DNA of 5,604 nucleotides from JBBIJH01 sp037446075 (GCA_037446075.1 JBBIJH010000179.1:1-5604), one strand, 5' to 3'; counted from the stretch's first letter, positions 1 to 5,604 are shown. Translations and numbers: made by a program. The notes: generated from the sequence alone by a model not told the origin.

Positions 1-1142
1 ATATAAAGCGCATGGATACCCGAGCCACCACAGCAGTTTTGAAATGCCCGCGGCTTGTCACGAAGCTCCGGTCCTCCCCAGTGTGCGTTTAAAGTTTCCT
101 GCGCCGCAAGAAGATGATTGGGAGAACTCCACCCGGCAAAACCTCCGATCATTCTCGCACCGATGTCCCTCCATGTGAATTGCTCCGTGTCCGGCCTGTT
201 CGGATCAGAGACCAACCAGGAGACATCGACGACCTGACTCTCGATCAGGTGGTTTCTTGCGGTGCGCTCGACAATGTCCCAGTATTCGGGATTCCCGTGG
301 TTCGCAAGTGTAGCGGCAAGGCCGAGATAATCCATAATTGCGCAGGTCTCGCAAGAAATCACGTCTCCCTGGCGCTCAACCACTTCCGGGACGAACCCGA
401 AGGCAGTTCCCAGAGAGTGCACATGCTCAAAAAGGGTTCGCACTTTCTGATAAACTTCTTCATCGTTAGCGGTGAGTGCGTAATCGGCGGCCCCGACCAG
501 AGCCCGAAGCGTAGAGTGCATGTGAGCACCGCGGCGGATTCTATTATCAGATGTGAAAACTACGTCACCGGAAAACACTTTCTGCACGAAGTCGCGAGCC
601 AAGTCCAGAGCCTGACCGTTCTGCATATATCGAGCGCATACCATTAAGCTCTTGAGCATAAATCCCGGCGCTGATATGTATTCACGCTTGTCAAAAGCCC
701 CCGCCTTCGCTTTCTGCCACAGTCCATCAACCATCGTAAAGATAATATCACGCAGAGATTTATCCTGATAATCAACGAAGGCTGTCACAAGGGCGTAAAG
801 CGCAAGCGCCTGCTCCGCAAGGTCTATCGTGTCATTACAGTACGGTGTTTTGGGTCGAAAAAAGAGCCCAGACGGCGCATCGCGATGGGAAAGAAGCCTT
901 TCGTACCAAACTCGTTCGATGGGCAACTCTTGGCCTGTCATGTGCCTGGCCATAATTGCCGCCTGTAGCTGCCGGCTGGTCACATCGATGAAGTCGGGCC
1001 AGTCGTGCGCAGCCTCTGCGGGATCAGTCCAGAAGACATTGAAATAAGGCTGCCCGTTCTGGTCAACCATGCGAGAAAGATAGTTGAGACTTCGGTGGGC
1101 GAAGGTTTCAAAGGCAAGGGTCTGCGGCTGAGCGCGTGTCAT
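1..1142 (-). CDS. GH127-like (beta-L-arabinofuranosidase-type) glycoside hydrolase, C-terminus cut by window edge
   Basis: The minus frame is open from the ATG at 1142 to the left edge, giving 380 residues without a stop. The sequence is rich in amphipathic helices, as in an (alpha/alpha)6-barrel glycosidase. Residues 32-58 hold an aromatic block (PYFNVFWTDP, then HDWPDF), and residues 263-267 read SCETC. A second cysteine pair follows at 370-371 in NCCGGSG. In characterised GH127 enzymes a Glu-x-Cys motif and a later Cys-Cys pair bind zinc at the active site, with one cysteine as the nucleophile; the same pattern is visible here, though the spacing (about 103 residues) is longer than I recall for the type enzyme. 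Glu253 or Glu256 could be the acid. No signal peptide is visible, so it is probably cytoplasmic. The start is set by the ATGA overlap with the upstream DinB gene. The substrate, presumably a plant- or polysaccharide-derived sugar, is inference; a related uncharacterised six-hairpin family is the main alternative. Confidence 0.75.
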   Translation of the reverse strand, partial: MTRAQPQTLAFETFAHRSLNYLSRMVDQNGQPYFNVFWTDPAEAAHDWPDFIDVTSRQLQAAIMARHMTGQELPIERVWYERLLSHRDAPSGLFFRPKTPYCNDTIDLAEQALALYALVTAFVDYQDKSLRDIIFTMVDGLWQKAKAGAFDKREYISAPGFMLKSLMVCARYMQNGQALDLARDFVQKVFSGDVVFTSDNRIRRGAHMHSTLRALVGAADYALTANDEEVYQKVRTLFEHVHSLGTAFGFVPEVVERQGDVISCETCAIMDYLGLAATLANHGNPEYWDIVERTARNHLIESQVVDVSWLVSDPNRPDTEQFTWRDIGARMIGGFAGWSSPNHLLAAQETLNAHWGGPELRDKPRAFQNCCGGSGIHALY

Positions 1143-1636
1143 CTCTGCAAGCGTTTTAGAAGCTGGATCTGGCCTGCGTGGTACACGTCGTGGTAGGCGA
1201 TACCGTAGATCAACGCCGCGTTGGAAGGTGCGTTCATCGGAGCCCCCGGCGGCCGCATGTGAAGCGCTTTCGGACCCAATCCCGCAATCGCATCTCGCAT
1301 GCTGCGATGAATTTCTTCGAGCATCTTCACATCATCACGCCAACTCTTCTCTGTCGCATCGATCGGCCGTTTGAACCAGTTGCTGCCTCTGAGTGGAAAA
1401 GAGCCTCTCTTCTCTCCAAGCAACCTCCTGCGGACGACGTACTTCCAGTACGCCGCATGGACAACGATTTCCCAGATATTGTGTCGACCAGGGCCTGGTC
1501 TCCATGCGACTTGCTTCGCACTGAGACCCCGAATCGACCCTCTCAGATTCGGCCCATGCCAGGACTTCCTCTCGTAGGCCTCGTCGAGGAGGACCAGGAG
1601 AAGCTGTAGTTCGCGGTCGGGTTTTTTCCAGGGCAT
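1139..1636 (-). CDS. DinB/YfiT-superfamily four-helix-bundle protein
   Basis: This is a complete 165-residue protein, the usual size for DinB-fold proteins. Three histidines fit the family's metal site: His60 in IVVHAAYW, and His149 and His153 in the C-terminal HDVYHAGQIQLLK helix, which is the family's clearest signature. The middle holds a GLSAKQVAWRP segment (residues 37-47), typical of the helix-1 to helix-2 region. DinB-fold proteins include bacillithiol/mycothiol S-transferases and many uncharacterised damage-inducible proteins, so the exact reaction cannot be named. The ATG at 1636 is preceded by AAAGGA with a 5-base spacer. The TGA stop overlaps the ATG of the downstream glycosidase, so the two are probably translated together. 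It follows the methyltransferase by 120 bases. It is likely cytoplasmic, with no signal peptide or membrane segment. Confidence 0.87.
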   Translation of the reverse strand: MPWKKPDRELQLLLVLLDEAYERKSWHGPNLRGSIRGLSAKQVAWRPGPGRHNIWEIVVHAAYWKYVVRRRLLGEKRGSFPLRGSNWFKRPIDATEKSWRDDVKMLEEIHRSMRDAIAGLGPKALHMRPPGAPMNAPSNAALIYGIAYHDVYHAGQIQLLKRLQR

Positions 1637-1641
1637 GGCTG

Positions 1642-1647
1642 TCCTTT
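1642..1647 (-). promoter_or_regulatory. Shine-Dalgarno site of the DinB gene
   Basis: AAAGGA on the minus strand, five bases before the ATG at 1636. It supports that start codon over in-frame alternatives. Confidence 0.65.
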
Positions 1648-1673
1648 CTTGATTGCGTCAGGGAAGCAGATGC

Positions 1674-1727
1674 ACTCTGCGACGCACCCCCGCCGTAGTC
1701 TCCTTGTCGGAAGGTGTGTCGCAGAGT
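1674..1727. repeat. 14-bp inverted repeat in the methyltransferase-DinB gap
   Basis: The arms are ACTCTGCGACGCAC (1674-1687) and GTGTGTCGCAGAGT (1714-1727), which pair at 13 of 14 positions around a 26-base loop. As plus-strand RNA the odd pair is a G-U wobble; as minus-strand RNA it is an A-C mismatch. The loop holds a small nested stem, CCTT-GTCGG-AAGG (1702-1714). No run of U follows on either strand, so it does not look like a classical intrinsic terminator. It could be an operator, an RNA-processing hairpin, or a copy of a dispersed palindromic repeat. Confidence 0.6.
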
Positions 1728-1756
1728 CGAACTGTTTTGCATGTCCGAGGGACTTT

Positions 1757-2440
1757 CTACGTTTGAACCGCGACGGAAGTGCCTCGCACACTCATCCTAC
1801 CATTACGACAATACAGAACCACCTGCCACAAGAAGCCTCTCTCCCAAAAGACCGGCTGAAACCCATTGCGGCGGACGATCGCATCCACTGCATTCGTTGG
1901 ATGAACGAACCTAAGAAACGCATTTCATGTAACGCGAAGAAGGAAATTTCCAACCACGGCGGCCAGCTTCGTCCACCATCCATCCCGTGGATAAACCAAT
2001 CCATAGAGTTTTCGAGCACGAGCCAAGGAAAGCTCCACAAGAGATCGCATGTCGTGGTAACAACAAATCACCCGGTCCAGCGTTACAACGTCTGCGGCTT
2101 CGATCGTGCCCGCAAGATCCACAAAGTCGCCATGCCGGAACCCGATACGATCTAATGTTCCGCGATGCCGTGCTTCCGTCTGTGCTGCCTCCAGATAGCC
2201 CGACGAAGCATCGACGTCCATAGCGTATACTAATCCCGAGGAAAGCAGTTCATGGGAGATGGTGCCGACTCCACCGCCGATGTCCAGCAGCGTCTGACCT
2301 TCGACACCGTAAGAACGGATGGCCTCGATAAGCAGCTGGGTAGTTTTCGGTGGGCCTTTTTTCCTGTACCTCCGCAGCCGGCGCTCAGCTTCTTTCCGGC
2401 CGAAAAACTTTTCGATTCCTTCACATTGGCGGCAATTCAT
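1757..2440 (-). pseudogene. Class I SAM-dependent methyltransferase interrupted by an in-frame TGA
   Basis: From the ATG at 2440 the frame encodes 171 residues to a TGA at 1925-1927. It opens with a CxxC pair (MNCRQCEGIE), then a basic stretch RRLRRYRKKGPPKTT (20-34). The SAM-binding motif I LLDIGGGVG lies at 51-59, followed by the acidic motif MDVDAS, then HGDFVDL and VVTLDRVICCYHD as motifs around the cofactor pocket. LYGLVYPRD follows near the end. After the TGA the same frame carries on with RFVHPTNAVDAIVRRNGF and FLWQVVLY, the conserved C-terminal strand of this family, up to a TAG at 1757-1759. The restored product is about 227 residues, the family's usual size. One base change (for example CGA to TGA) explains the break. 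The 171-residue product would lack the last beta strands and is probably inactive. Substrate unknown. The start is chosen for AGGAGG upstream; a TTG at 2482 is less likely. Confidence 0.85.
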
Positions 2441-2452
2441 CGCTTCACACGT

Positions 2453-2458
2453 CCTCCT
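2453..2458 (-). promoter_or_regulatory. Shine-Dalgarno site of the methyltransferase
   Basis: AGGAGG on the minus strand, 12 bases before the ATG at 2440. The spacer is on the long side, but the core is perfect and it decides for ATG 2440 over the upstream TTG at 2482, which lies ahead of this site. Confidence 0.65.
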
Positions 2459-2507
2459 CGGTGTGTTCCTAGAACCGGACAAAACATGCGCAGGACTGGT
2501 TTCACAT

Positions 2508-2524
2508 TGAGGATTACGTCCTCA
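2508..2524 (-). repeat. Small hairpin overlapping the SGNH hydrolase stop codon
   Basis: TGAGGA and TCCTCA (2508-2513 and 2519-2524) form a perfect 6-bp stem with a 5-base loop. On the minus strand the first arm begins with the TGA stop of the SGNH gene. No U-tract follows, so it is at best a weak pause or an RNA 3'-end stabiliser, and may be chance. Confidence 0.35.
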
Positions 2525-3151
2525 CACCTCCACATGCTGCAACCATGCGCCTGCAATCAGGGCGTGTCCCGCCAGCGACGGATGAACCCCATCAGGGGCC
2601 CAGTACGCCGGCTGCTGGCGACCACACGCGTCCCTGAAAATGCGATCCAAAGGGACCAAGCCAACTTGAAACTCTTCACTTAGTTTCCGTATGACCTCAA
2701 TTTTCGGATCCAAGTCTTCCCTCATTGCGGCAGATTGAGCCGAGACCGACAGAAGAAATGGCTCACAGAGCATTATGCGTGCATTCAAATTGCGTCTGGT
2801 CAATTCCAGCAGCCTCCGGTACTCTTCCTCAAATTGCTCAACGGGAGTTGGGTCGTTGCTATCGTACCGACGCCAGGTATTATTGATTCCCACCAAAATA
2901 GAGACCACATCAGGTTTCAGTGCGAGGCAATCCTTCTCCCAGCGCTGGAGCAAATCCTTCGTCCGATCTCCGCTGACACCCCGGTTTAAGAACTTGACAT
3001 TCAGCTGAGGATAGAGTGCCATGAACCAGGACGCTGCCATCATCGCATACCCGCGACCAAGATCGAGTGGGTCGCTCCGATTGCGATCACAGTCGGTGAT
3101 GCTATCGCCCTGGAACAGCACGGTGGAGTTTTCCCGTATGCTTACTGCCAT
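2522..3151 (-). CDS. SGNH/GDSL-family hydrolase (esterase or lipase-like)
   Basis: This is a complete 209-residue protein, the normal length for a single-domain SGNH hydrolase. All four conserved blocks are visible. Block I is QGDSITD with Ser17 as nucleophile; block II is NRGVSG with its oxyanion glycine at 58 or 61; block III is VGINN with Asn90; block V is DGVHP with Asp187 and His190. The family hydrolyses ester or acetyl groups on sugars, lipids or small molecules, so sugar deacetylation is possible given the glycosidase two genes downstream, but that is inference. No signal peptide is seen: the protein starts directly with the strand leading to Ser17, as in cytoplasmic members. The ATG at 3151 lies 21 bases after the restored NTF2-like stop; only a weak GAG-type ribosome site precedes it, so translation may depend on the upstream gene. 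The methyltransferase starts 81 bases downstream. Confidence 0.93.
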   Translation of the reverse strand: MAVSIRENSTVLFQGDSITDCDRNRSDPLDLGRGYAMMAASWFMALYPQLNVKFLNRGVSGDRTKDLLQRWEKDCLALKPDVVSILVGINNTWRRYDSNDPTPVEQFEEEYRRLLELTRRNLNARIMLCEPFLLSVSAQSAAMREDLDPKIEVIRKLSEEFQVGLVPLDRIFRDACGRQQPAYWAPDGVHPSLAGHALIAGAWLQHVEV

Positions 3152-3172
3152 CTCTGAGATAGTTACTCGAGG

Positions 3173-3546
3173 TTACGGCTGCGGTAAGGCAGTCGGGTGC
3201 CACGCCACCACCTGCCAACGACCATCTCTCATCCCGTACACGTCTGCGAAGAGAAACTCAAGGTTCCACTGTTTGTTTTTCACCGTCATATGCACTTTGG
3301 CCCGACCTGTCAGCACCGCTGTGTTCCATAGACTCGCGTCTTCACTTGAACGATGTCAATAGACTTGTATCGGAGTTTGCCCGTTCGCAGATGCTCAAGA
3401 AACTCCGACTTCGTCTCAGTGTTGTCATCCGGATGAGCGTATCTGGGATCATCTCCCAAGAGTGCGTCGAGAGCGGCAAGGTTATTCCCTTCCATCGCTT
3501 CAAATTGGAGCTCTTCAAGGTGCCGAATGAACCTGATCGTCTGCAT
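3173..3546 (-). pseudogene. NTF2-like / DUF4440 (SnoaL-like) family gene with a one-base frameshift
   Basis: From the ATG at 3546 the first frame gives 74 family-typical residues: helix EELQFEAMEGNNLAALDALL, then DDPRYAHPDDNTETKSEFLEHLR and the strand VQVKTRVYG. At 3324-3325 the frame breaks and ends after four unrelated residues. In the neighbouring frame the family pattern resumes at once as TAVLTGRAKVHMTV and continues through DGRWQVVAWHPTALPQ to a TAA at 3173-3175. Adding one base (GGAACACA to GGAAACACA would read G-N-T-A) restores a protein of about 124 residues, the normal length. Proteins of this cone-shaped fold are small ligand-binding or enzymatic dimers of varied function, so no substrate can be named. 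The start is uncertain: ATG 3546 fits family length best, while GTG 3567 and ATG 3606 are in frame upstream, the last overlapping the DUF998 gene. None has a good ribosome site. Confidence 0.82.
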
Positions 3547-3596
3547 GATCGTTCGGAGTGTATCCACACGTGATTGCCCGATAGCCTCAGACGGCC

Positions 3597-4013
3597 CTAT
3601 ACGCATCGATCCAAGAAGATATAGGATACCAGGAAACACGAAGCAGTTATTGAAGTCGAAAAGGAATTTTTTCTTGGGTCACAGGGGAAGACAACGCTAA
3701 AGATGCGGCCTACGCCGATCGTGGTAAGCGCAGCAGTAGTGAGGCAGAACGAACGGCTCTTGAGTTGCCGGCACATGGCCACTGAAAAGGTAATTGCCAG
3801 TGCTCTTGCGAGCAGGGCACCAGAGCCAAAGATAGCCCGAAAAAGAGCCGCTTGCGCGCCGAGTGCGCTCATCGCTTTGGAGAGGTGATTGTAGCGCGGA
3901 TAAAGTGCGCCAACGACAGTGACTGCAGCTACGTGCGCCAATGGTGCAGTCATTCCACCGGCCGTCAGGATGTGGTCGGTCGCCGATACGCCCGGCAGGT
4001 TCTCGTCATTCAT
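3597..4013 (-). CDS. DUF998-type integral membrane protein lacking its C-terminal half
   Basis: From the ATG at 4013 this frame gives 138 residues. The first membrane segment (roughly residues 15-37, ILTAGGMTAPLAHVAAVTVV) is followed by YPRYNHLSKAMSALGA, which matches the loop after helix 1 of DUF998 proteins (P-x-Y/H-x-x-S-x-x-x-S-x-L-G-A). Two more hydrophobic helices follow, ending in FSVVFPCDP, matching the family's conserved F-P-x-D motif. Intact DUF998 proteins then have about three further helices, for a total near 200 residues. Here only 25 unrelated residues follow, and fewer than 150 bases separate the motif from the next gene, so the second half is absent rather than merely frameshifted. 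The family has no established biochemical role. An in-frame TTG at 4076 would add 21 residues; the strong ribosome site at 4102-4110 does not sit well with either start. The gene is probably a remnant. Confidence 0.65.
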   Translation of the reverse strand: MNDENLPGVSATDHILTAGGMTAPLAHVAAVTVVGALYPRYNHLSKAMSALGAQAALFRAIFGSGALLARALAITFSVAMCRQLKSRSFCLTTAALTTIGVGRIFSVVFPCDPRKNSFSTSITASCFLVSYIFLDRCV

Positions 4014-4065
4014 TCTTCGCAACTTCTGAAGCTGAGGACGCCTTTCGAAAACAATGCCCTCTTTA

Positions 4066-4098
4066 TCAATGCACAAACCCAGACTTATTCACGATCAC
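4066..4098 (-). other. Possible 10-codon mini-ORF behind a near-perfect ribosome site
   Basis: GTG at 4098 opens a 10-codon frame (MIVNKSGFVH) ending in TGA at 4066-4068, with TAA next. It is placed five bases after AGGAGG. It could be a leader peptide, or the original N-terminus of the DUF998 gene, since a single indel would join it to that frame. It has no recognisable attenuation features such as a run of one codon type. Confidence 0.25.
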
Positions 4099-4101
4099 CC
4101 C

Positions 4102-4110
4102 CACCTCCTA
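4102..4110 (-). promoter_or_regulatory. Very strong Shine-Dalgarno sequence
   Basis: TAGGAGGTG on the minus strand is almost fully complementary to the 16S rRNA 3' end. Its nearest start codons are GTG 4098 and GTG 4092, both leading to the 10-codon mini-ORF; the DUF998 starts at 4076 (TTG) and 4013 (ATG) lie too far away for normal use. Confidence 0.55.
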
Positions 4111-4140
4111 CCCCTCGTTGGCGGGCGGATCTGAAAGAGT

Positions 4141-4169
4141 GCGAGAGGTGCTTGCGTGGGTTCTCTCGC
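4141..4169. repeat. 7-bp perfect inverted repeat
   Basis: GCGAGAG (4141-4147) and CTCTCGC (4163-4169) flank a 15-base loop. It sits between the candidate terminator and the strong ribosome site, in what would be the 5' untranslated region of the DUF998 transcript. No U-tract follows directly. Confidence 0.4.
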
Positions 4170-4195
4170 GATCCACTGTTGATAAGGTCAGGATG

Positions 4196-4213
4196 AAAAA
4201 CCCTCACTCAGGG
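4196..4213 (-). terminator. Candidate weak intrinsic terminator after the S9 peptidase
   Basis: On the minus strand CCCT-GAGTG-AGGG (4213 to 4201) is followed at once by TTTTT (4200 to 4196). The stem is only four pairs, with three G-C, so it is weak. The position, about 105 bases after the peptidase stop and before the next gene, fits a terminator. Confidence 0.4.
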
Positions 4214-4318
4214 ATACCCAGAGTATTCACAGAGGGGTTATACCTGGCTTTTCTCTGTGTAACGACGTGGGCTCTCCGTGACCCCAATATTATGTTTTCC
4301 TTCTTCCGCGAGCACTTA

Positions 4319-5604
4319 TCACTTCGTCAATTCAGCTACCAGCGTCCCGCCGCCCATTTGTGCAGGAAGTTGAGTCTCCGATCGCACGGTACGACGATCA
4401 TCTCGAGCGATCCAGAGTTTCGTTCCACCGCCTTCGGCGTCCTCAGGTATAATCTCCACTCTGTACGTATCGAATGTACCCGCCGAGACTGTCACCCTCT
4501 CCGTACCTGTAAACCGCACGGTCAACTTCCGCGCCATAGCCCGCATCGTGTTGAATATATTGATGGATGCCGAATATCCTTCTGCTAGTGGTAGAGTGCA
4601 CACAGGGATCTCGACACCCACCCCCTCGGAAAGCACTGGCCCACCTAACTTTGCGCTGATTGGCATCTCCTGGCCGCCTGCCAGGATTTTTCCTTCTACG
4701 CCCTCGTTGCTGAACTTGAACCACATCGTCGCCATCCCCTGCTTTCCTGCGCGGCGAATCGGAAGCAGTGTCGTCCTATCCAGATCAAGCGTATCAACGA
4801 CCGTGCCCATCGGACTGCTTGACTCCTCGATGACTCGCCAGACCTTCCTCCCCTCGAATGATCCTTCCGACAAAGACCTCGTGGTCGTCATGCTGATTTC
4901 TCGCCCCATCGTGCTCATCTTTAGTGCATAGTGAGAAGTGATCGCCTTCACAGCTGCCCCGTCGAATGCCGACATTGCCGACGCTGCAGCCTCGGTTTTC
5001 ACGGCCATAGGCATCGTCACAGTTTTTACGTCGACTGTGAGGGCCTGGAGCTTTTTCTGGATTTCGGGAGCCACTGATTCCTGGAATCGACCGCCGAGGT
5101 GCTTCGCGAAGAACCGCTCCTGAGCTGTGTAGAAAGCAAGCCTGTTCTCCCGTCCGGCGAATCCATGTCCTTCATCAGGCGCAACTAAGTACTCAACCGG
5201 TTTCTCTTGATCTCGAACAGCAACAACGATCTGGTCAGATTCAGATTTCTTGACCCGTGGATCGTTGGCTCCCTGCACAACGAGCAAAGGAACCCTTATG
5301 TTTTTCGCCGAGTTCAAGGGAGATTGTTCCTCAAGGCGTTTCTTGTCTTCGGGATTGTTCTGATCGCCTACACGGACATCAAAAATTTTCTTGATTGGAG
5401 CCCAGTACGGAGGAATGGTGTTCAGAAGCGTGATGATGTTCGACGGACCAACATACGAAACCCCTGCAGCATAAAGCTCTGGGGTGAACGCAAGCCCAGC
5501 GAGTGTTGCATAGCCGCCGTAAGAACCGCCATAAATTCCAACACGCCTCGGATCCGCGATTCCCTCTTTTATCAGGTATAGCACCCCATCGGAGATGTCA
5601 TGCT
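4319..5604 (-). CDS. S9-family (prolyl oligopeptidase-type) serine peptidase with C-terminal TapB/DUF3108-like domain; N-terminus outside window
   Basis: The frame is open to the right edge, so only the last 427 complete codons are present; the beta-propeller and any signal peptide lie outside. The visible part begins in the alpha/beta-hydrolase domain with HDISDGV, then the nucleophile elbow YGGSYGGYAT (Ser codon at 5522-5524). Asp in GANDPRVK (5261-5263) and His in DEGHGF (5165-5167) complete the triad at S9 spacing. In related proteins this domain ends near FFAKHLGG, reached about 5115. Here some 260 further residues follow: an Ala-rich linker, then a beta-rich region with SEGSFEGRKVWRV, DTLDLDRTTLLPIRR and SAGTFDTYRVEI, ending in a GGGTLVAELTK strand. 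This pattern resembles TapB/DUF3108-type domains found in bacterial envelope proteins. S9 peptidases cut short peptides, often in the periplasm. It ends in TGA TAA. The catalytic assignment is firm; the extension's role is unknown. Confidence 0.92.
   Translation of the reverse strand, partial: HDISDGVLYLIKEGIADPRRVGIYGGSYGGYATLAGLAFTPELYAAGVSYVGPSNIITLLNTIPPYWAPIKKIFDVRVGDQNNPEDKKRLEEQSPLNSAKNIRVPLLVVQGANDPRVKKSESDQIVVAVRDQEKPVEYLVAPDEGHGFAGRENRLAFYTAQERFFAKHLGGRFQESVAPEIQKKLQALTVDVKTVTMPMAVKTEAAASAMSAFDGAAVKAITSHYALKMSTMGREISMTTTRSLSEGSFEGRKVWRVIEESSSPMGTVVDTLDLDRTTLLPIRRAGKQGMATMWFKFSNEGVEGKILAGGQEMPISAKLGGPVLSEGVGVEIPVCTLPLAEGYSASINIFNTMRAMARKLTVRFTGTERVTVSAGTFDTYRVEIIPEDAEGGGTKLWIARDDRRTVRSETQLPAQMGGGTLVAELTK

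Larger units (their letters stand above)
4014..4318. other. Non-coding gap between the S9 peptidase and the DUF998 gene
   Basis: These 305 bases hold no convincing gene on either strand; plus-strand frames crossing them have no family pattern. On the minus strand the order is: end of the peptidase (tandem TGA TAA), a possible terminator hairpin near 4201-4213, a second hairpin at 4141-4169, the strong ribosome site at 4102-4110 and the mini-ORF. TATAAC near 4240 resembles a -10 element, but the best -35 candidate (TTACAC) is only 14 bases away, so I do not call a promoter. This is nevertheless the likeliest place for a transcription-unit boundary. Confidence 0.5.

Noticed and set aside
114..647. 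Plus-strand open frame of 177 codons
   Set aside because: It lies antisense inside the glycosidase, whose minus-strand translation shows clear enzyme motifs; the plus product shows none.
1178..1609. Plus-strand frame antisense to the DinB gene
   Set aside because: The minus strand holds the family histidine motifs and a ribosome site; the plus frame is a shadow.
1649..2155. Plus-strand open frame of 168 codons
   Set aside because: Antisense to the methyltransferase C-terminus and the gap; low-complexity composition with no motif or ribosome site.
1925..2524. TGA read as an amino acid (alternative genetic code or selenocysteine), since the SGNH and methyltransferase frames are the same and only TGA codons interrupt 3151 to 1757
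   Set aside because: TGA stands at the natural ends of the SGNH, DinB and S9 proteins, the peptidase has TGA followed by TAA, and the methyltransferase has its own AGGAGG and ATG. No selenocysteine-type hairpin stands out after 1925. A 27-codon open linker in one frame is within chance.
4222..4252. Sigma-70 promoter (TTACAC / TATAAC) on the minus strand
   Set aside because: The spacer is only about 14 bases and the -35 match is poor.
3941..4588. Plus-strand open frame of 215 codons across the gap
   Set aside because: The product has no domain pattern, and both ends are antisense to DUF998 and the peptidase. It is long by chance.
1..5604. CRISPR array, transposase, tRNA or rRNA gene, or defence genes
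   Set aside because: No direct repeats with regular spacing, no transposase motif, no cloverleaf ending in CCA and no recognisable defence domain were seen on either strand.

Overview
The window looks like ordinary bacterial chromosome, gene-dense, with every convincing gene on the minus strand. Base composition is balanced and start sites carry bacterial Shine-Dalgarno sequences. The mix of families (an S9 peptidase with a C-terminal TapB/DUF3108-like domain, a CxxC-headed class I methyltransferase, a DinB-fold protein, a GDSL hydrolase, DUF998, an NTF2-like protein and a GH127-like glycosidase) recalls Acidobacteriota or similar soil/sediment lineages. That placement is inference from family content only.

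Layout, in transcription order (right to left): (1) an S9 serine peptidase cut by the right edge, 5604 to 4319; (2) about 300 bases of non-coding sequence with a possible terminator, a second hairpin and a very strong Shine-Dalgarno sequence followed by a 10-codon mini-ORF; (3) a DUF998-type membrane protein that lacks its C-terminal half, 4013 to 3597; (4) an NTF2-like/DUF4440 gene broken by one missing base near 3324, 3546 to 3173; (5) an intact SGNH/GDSL hydrolase, 3151 to 2522; (6) a class I methyltransferase with a premature in-frame TGA at 1925-1927, whose conserved C-terminus continues in the same frame to 1757; (7) a 120-base gap holding a 14-bp inverted repeat; (8) an intact DinB-fold protein, 1636 to 1139; (9) a GH127-like glycosidase whose ATG overlaps the DinB stop as ATGA and which runs off the left edge.

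Genes 3 to 9 are closely spaced and may form one or two transcription units, but their predicted activities do not add up to a known pathway. No mobile element, CRISPR array, RNA gene or defence system is visible. The most notable pattern is that three consecutive-neighbourhood genes (DUF998, NTF2-like, methyltransferase) each carry a different lesion, while the SGNH gene among them and the genes on both sides look intact. Either this is a decaying stretch or the sequence contains errors; read-level data would decide. I did not find an obvious new biological system.
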